From an uncultured Verrucomicrobiota bacterium (lineage in GTDB: Bacteria; Verrucomicrobiota; Verrucomicrobiia; Verrucomicrobiales; Verrucomicrobiaceae), in assembly GCA_903838675.1 (NCBI GenBank), contig CAILZI010000213.1, forward strand, positions 1 to 64,000: a stretch of DNA of 64,000 bases, in the 5' to 3' direction. The position numbers and the translations under genes are program-made. Shown one piece after another: positions 61,683-64,000 of the stretch. The notes under the pieces were generated by a model that worked only from the letters and a program-made list of their open reading frames with translations, made no database searches and had not been told where the DNA came from. The number at the start of each line of letters is the position of its first letter. Position 1 is the stretch's first letter.

Positions 61683-62071
61683 GATTTGGGGGGCGGCTCA
61701 GATAGCACGGTCTCCCTCCCCCTGCGACAGATTACCTTCATCCACTCCAGATTCCGCCTCCCCATTTTGATCCCGAAGGGTCATGGCGGTTCGTCTTCGT
61801 CTCATTTGATCCCGCAGCGGCATAGAAGGTCGCCTTCATCCCATTCGACCCACAGGGGCACAGAAAATCGCCTTCGTTTCATTTGATCCCGCAGCGACAT
61901 AGAAGGTCGCTTTCATCCCATTCGATCCCGAAGGGATCATAGAAGGTAGCCAGGGGTCGCAGACCCCTGGAAAGCAAACCCGCACGGCTCTCTCTCAAGA
62001 CCGCATCCCGGAGGGATGCTAGCAGCGTTCATCGCCCCTTCCCATCCGCGTCCATCCTCCGCGGTTTGAAA
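61683..62071. repeat. Intergenic tandem repeat plus repeat C copy 3
   Basis: Units at 61763-61803, 61804-61842, 61843-61880, 61881-61919 and from 61920 share ATT(T/C)GATCCC(G)...CATAGAAGGTCGC with small changes, giving a period of 38-41 bases. The fifth unit leads directly into repeat C copy 3 (61920-62022), with its AGGGGTC/GACCCCT arms and GCATCCCGGAGGGATGC hairpin. No coding sequence is supported. Confidence 0.8.
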
Positions 62072-62863
62072 TCACTTCTTCCCCAGCGCCTCCCTCACCA
62101 TCACCGGATCATCCGTCGTGATCCCATCCACCCCCAGCTTCGCAAACCGCTGCGCATCCGCAGCCTTGTTCACCGTCCACACATAAAGCCCAAAGCCCGC
62201 CTCTCGGATCTGCTTCACCATCGCCTCATCCCACGGAAAATCACCCGCACTCAGATCCAGCCCATCCAGCTTGTCCGCCTTCGTATCCGCGATCAGCTGC
62301 GTCAGATCCGTCACCTTCCTCTCCTTCGTCTTTCCAGACGCCAGCCGGTACACCTGGATCCACGGCATCGCCTTCTTCGATTCCGTCGCCGCATCTCGAT
62401 TGAACGAAATAATCGCCAGCTGCGCCGCTCTCCCCTTCATCGGCTCCAAAATCCGCTTCAGCTCCGGCACAATCTCCGCCCCGCATTTGATCTCAATAAA
62501 GAACCGCTGCTTCCCCTTCGGCATCGTCGCCAGCGCCTGCTCCAGCGTCGGCAGCTTCTCCTTCGCCCATTCCTTGCCCTTCCACGATCCCGCATCCAGC
62601 GCTATCAATTCCGCCTGCGTCGAGGTGGCCACATCCATCTTCACGCCCGTCGTGCGCTTCGTGTCCTTGTCATGAATCACGATCGTCTTGCCATCTGCGG
62701 TAAGATACACATCCAGCTCGCACGCATCCGTCTGGTTCTTCCACGCCAGCTCAAACGAGCCGAGCGTGTTCTCCGGCGCACGCGCTGAGAAACCACGATG
62801 CGCAACGATTTCAAGGGCGTGTGCAGACATGGCGGTGAGGAGAAAAAGTGCAGCGAACTTCAT
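62072..62863 (-). CDS. Exported glycerophosphodiester phosphodiesterase
   Basis: A 263-residue GDPD enzyme that cleaves glycerophosphodiesters to glycerol 3-phosphate and an alcohol. The ATG at 62863 gives a signal peptide (MKFAALFLLTAMSAHALEIV); the frame upstream overlaps the divergent gene. EIVAHRGFSARAPENTLGSF contains the His, Arg and Glu of the active site. CELDVYLTADGKTIVIHDKD carries the metal Glu-x-Asp and the second catalytic His. PTLEQALATMPKGKQRFFIE (then IK) is the Glu-containing strand, and the C-terminal GLYVWTVNKAADAQRFAKLG (then VDGITTDDP) is typical. Only 46 bases separate its start from the divergent phosphodiesterase gene, so they may share a promoter region and both act in phosphate or lipid scavenging. 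Confidence 0.94.
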   Translation of the reverse strand: MKFAALFLLTAMSAHALEIVAHRGFSARAPENTLGSFELAWKNQTDACELDVYLTADGKTIVIHDKDTKRTTGVKMDVATSTQAELIALDAGSWKGKEWAKEKLPTLEQALATMPKGKQRFFIEIKCGAEIVPELKRILEPMKGRAAQLAIISFNRDAATESKKAMPWIQVYRLASGKTKERKVTDLTQLIADTKADKLDGLDLSAGDFPWDEAMVKQIREAGFGLYVWTVNKAADAQRFAKLGVDGITTDDPVMVREALGKK

Positions 62864-62909
62864 CAGGAAGAAAGCAAACGACGCAAGCACTCGTACCCCT
62901 TCGCCCCAA

Positions 62910-64000
62910 ATGAAATTTTGCTTCCTGCTTGTCCTCAGCATCATCATTGTTCGCACACTGACCTCCTGTTCGAAGTCGCCTTCGACCAGCAGCCCCAAGG
63001 ACCAGCACGTCATCCTCATCAGCCTCGACGGCTTCCCCGCCTGGTTGTGGAATGATGAATCCCTGCAGATCCCCAATCTGCGCAAGCTCGCCGCCGAAGG
63101 CGCCTGCACCAAGGCCATGACCGTGAGCAATCCGTCCATCACCTGGATCAATCACACCACCCTCGTCACCGGCGTTGAGCCCCGCAAGCACGGCGTCCTC
63201 TTCAATGGCCTCCTCGTCCGTCAGGGCGACAACAAGCCGCCAAAGATCGAGCAGTGGGCCGACAAAACCAAACTCGTCTTCGCCCCCACCCTCTACGACA
63301 TCGCCCATGACTCCGGCCTCACCACCGCCGAGTCCGACTGGGTCGCCATCACCAAAGCCAAGACCATCGACTGGAGCTTCGCCGAACTGCCGGATGCCGA
63401 AGGCAAAGTCGAAAAAGAAATGATCGCCGCCGGCGAGATCAAGCCCCGGGACATCGCCTGGATGCAGCTCGGCCCCCAGCGCAAAAGCGTGACCTTCCTC
63501 GACAACATGTGGACCAAGGCCGCCATCCACATCTTCAAGACCCACAAGCCCAACCTCCTGCTCTATCACACGCTCAACACCGACTCCACGCATCACACCT
63601 ACGGCCCCGGCTCCATGGCCAGCTACACCGCCCTGGCTTACGCCGACCGTCTCGTCGGCGATCTCGTTAAAGCCGTCGAAGACAGCGGCCTGCGCGACAG
63701 CACCACCTTCATCATCGCCACCGATCACGGCTTCAAGAAAGTCACCAAGATCATCCTCCCCAACGTCGAGCTGAAAAAAGCCGGACTTGCCCAGGGCCTC
63801 GGCCCCACCATCAACACCTGCGACGCCTACGCCATGACCCAGGGCGGCATGGCATTCGTTTACATCACCAATCCCGCCCGCAAGGCCGAGCTCCTCCCTC
63901 AGCTCAAAGAAATGTTCGCCAAAACCGAAGGCGTGGACCGCGTCATCGACGGCAAAGACGGCCACACCCTCGGCATGCCCACCCCCGAAGAAAACCAGGG
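62910..64000 (+). CDS. Alkaline-phosphatase-superfamily phosphodiesterase lipoprotein, cut by window end
   Basis: The frame is open from the ATG at 62910 to the last base, so about 363 residues are visible and the C-terminus is missing. MKFCFLLVLSIIIVRTLTSC ends in a lipobox (L-T-S-C), so it is a lipoprotein. HVILISLDGFPAWLWN gives the metal Asp, VSNPSITWINHTTLVTG holds the catalytic Thr and neighbouring metal-site residues, and NTDSTHHTYGPGS plus IIATDHGFKKV supply the remaining Asp and His ligands. This is the type I phosphodiesterase/nucleotide pyrophosphatase layout. It diverges from the GDPD gene with a 46-base gap. Natural substrates are nucleotides or glycerophosphodiesters; the exact one cannot be told. 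Confidence 0.9.
   Translation, partial: MKFCFLLVLSIIIVRTLTSCSKSPSTSSPKDQHVILISLDGFPAWLWNDESLQIPNLRKLAAEGACTKAMTVSNPSITWINHTTLVTGVEPRKHGVLFNGLLVRQGDNKPPKIEQWADKTKLVFAPTLYDIAHDSGLTTAESDWVAITKAKTIDWSFAELPDAEGKVEKEMIAAGEIKPRDIAWMQLGPQRKSVTFLDNMWTKAAIHIFKTHKPNLLLYHTLNTDSTHHTYGPGSMASYTALAYADRLVGDLVKAVEDSGLRDSTTFIIATDHGFKKVTKIILPNVELKKAGLAQGLGPTINTCDAYAMTQGGMAFVYITNPARKAELLPQLKEMFAKTEGVDRVIDGKDGHTLGMPTPEENQ

Noticed and set aside
61763..61958. Possible CRISPR array
   Set aside because: The units adjoin with no unique spacers, and no cas gene is nearby. It is a tandem repeat.

Overview
The window looks like chromosomal DNA of a Verrucomicrobiota bacterium, probably close to Prosthecobacter. This is inferred from the gene families, not from a marker gene: DUF1501, DUF1549/DUF1553 and Planctomycete-type cytochrome proteins, a DUF1080 protein, formylglycine sulfatases, many secreted proteins, high GC, weak Shine-Dalgarno signals and repeat-rich intergenic DNA. 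I see no rRNA, tRNA, CRISPR array, integrase or transposase.

Region 1 (1.5-18.5 kb) is a surface-glycan locus. On the plus strand are a methyltransferase-like/GT2/GT4 fusion, a TylF-type methyltransferase, and an MBOAT plus SGNH pair for O-acetylation. Converging on them is a minus-strand operon: APS kinase (cysC), two sulfotransferases, two methyltransferases, an SDR nucleotide-sugar enzyme, a DegT aminotransferase and a glycosyltransferase. An MsbA-like ABC exporter diverges from cysC. Together these predict an exported glycan that is sulfated, acetylated, methylated and carries amino sugars.

Region 2 (18.5-29.8 kb) is mixed. It holds a coupled pair of secreted proteins (one a CapA fusion), a PQQ-like propeller, an ABC-F ATPase, an L,D-transpeptidase lipoprotein, a TPR protein, a Tat-exported sugar isomerase-like protein, a frameshifted membrane gene and a lone antitoxin-like gene. 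The tail of a glyoxalase-family gene also survives here.

Region 3 (29.8-45.8 kb) is mostly metabolic and housekeeping: hisF, transaldolase, an exported lactonase, a 48-residue lipoprotein, a D-threonine aldolase-like enzyme, an EVE-domain protein, two sulfatases, hflK-hflC, D-erythronate dehydrogenase, a hydroxyacid dehydrogenase overlapping an ATP-grasp gene, and an SDR. Its gaps are full of hairpin repeats and one MITE-like element.

Region 4 (46.2-64 kb) is a Planctomycete/Verrucomicrobia-type secretome block: DUF1501, a PPC-like protein, DUF1549/DUF1553, a 1420-residue propeller protein, a cytochrome/WD40 protein and DUF1080. It is followed by a second ABC-F ATPase, an exported glycerophosphodiesterase and a phosphodiesterase lipoprotein that runs off the end.

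The two most interesting signals are the glycan locus with its own PAPS supply and paired sulfotransferases, and a set of intergenic hairpins that keep a short TCC loop while the stem sequence changes on both sides.
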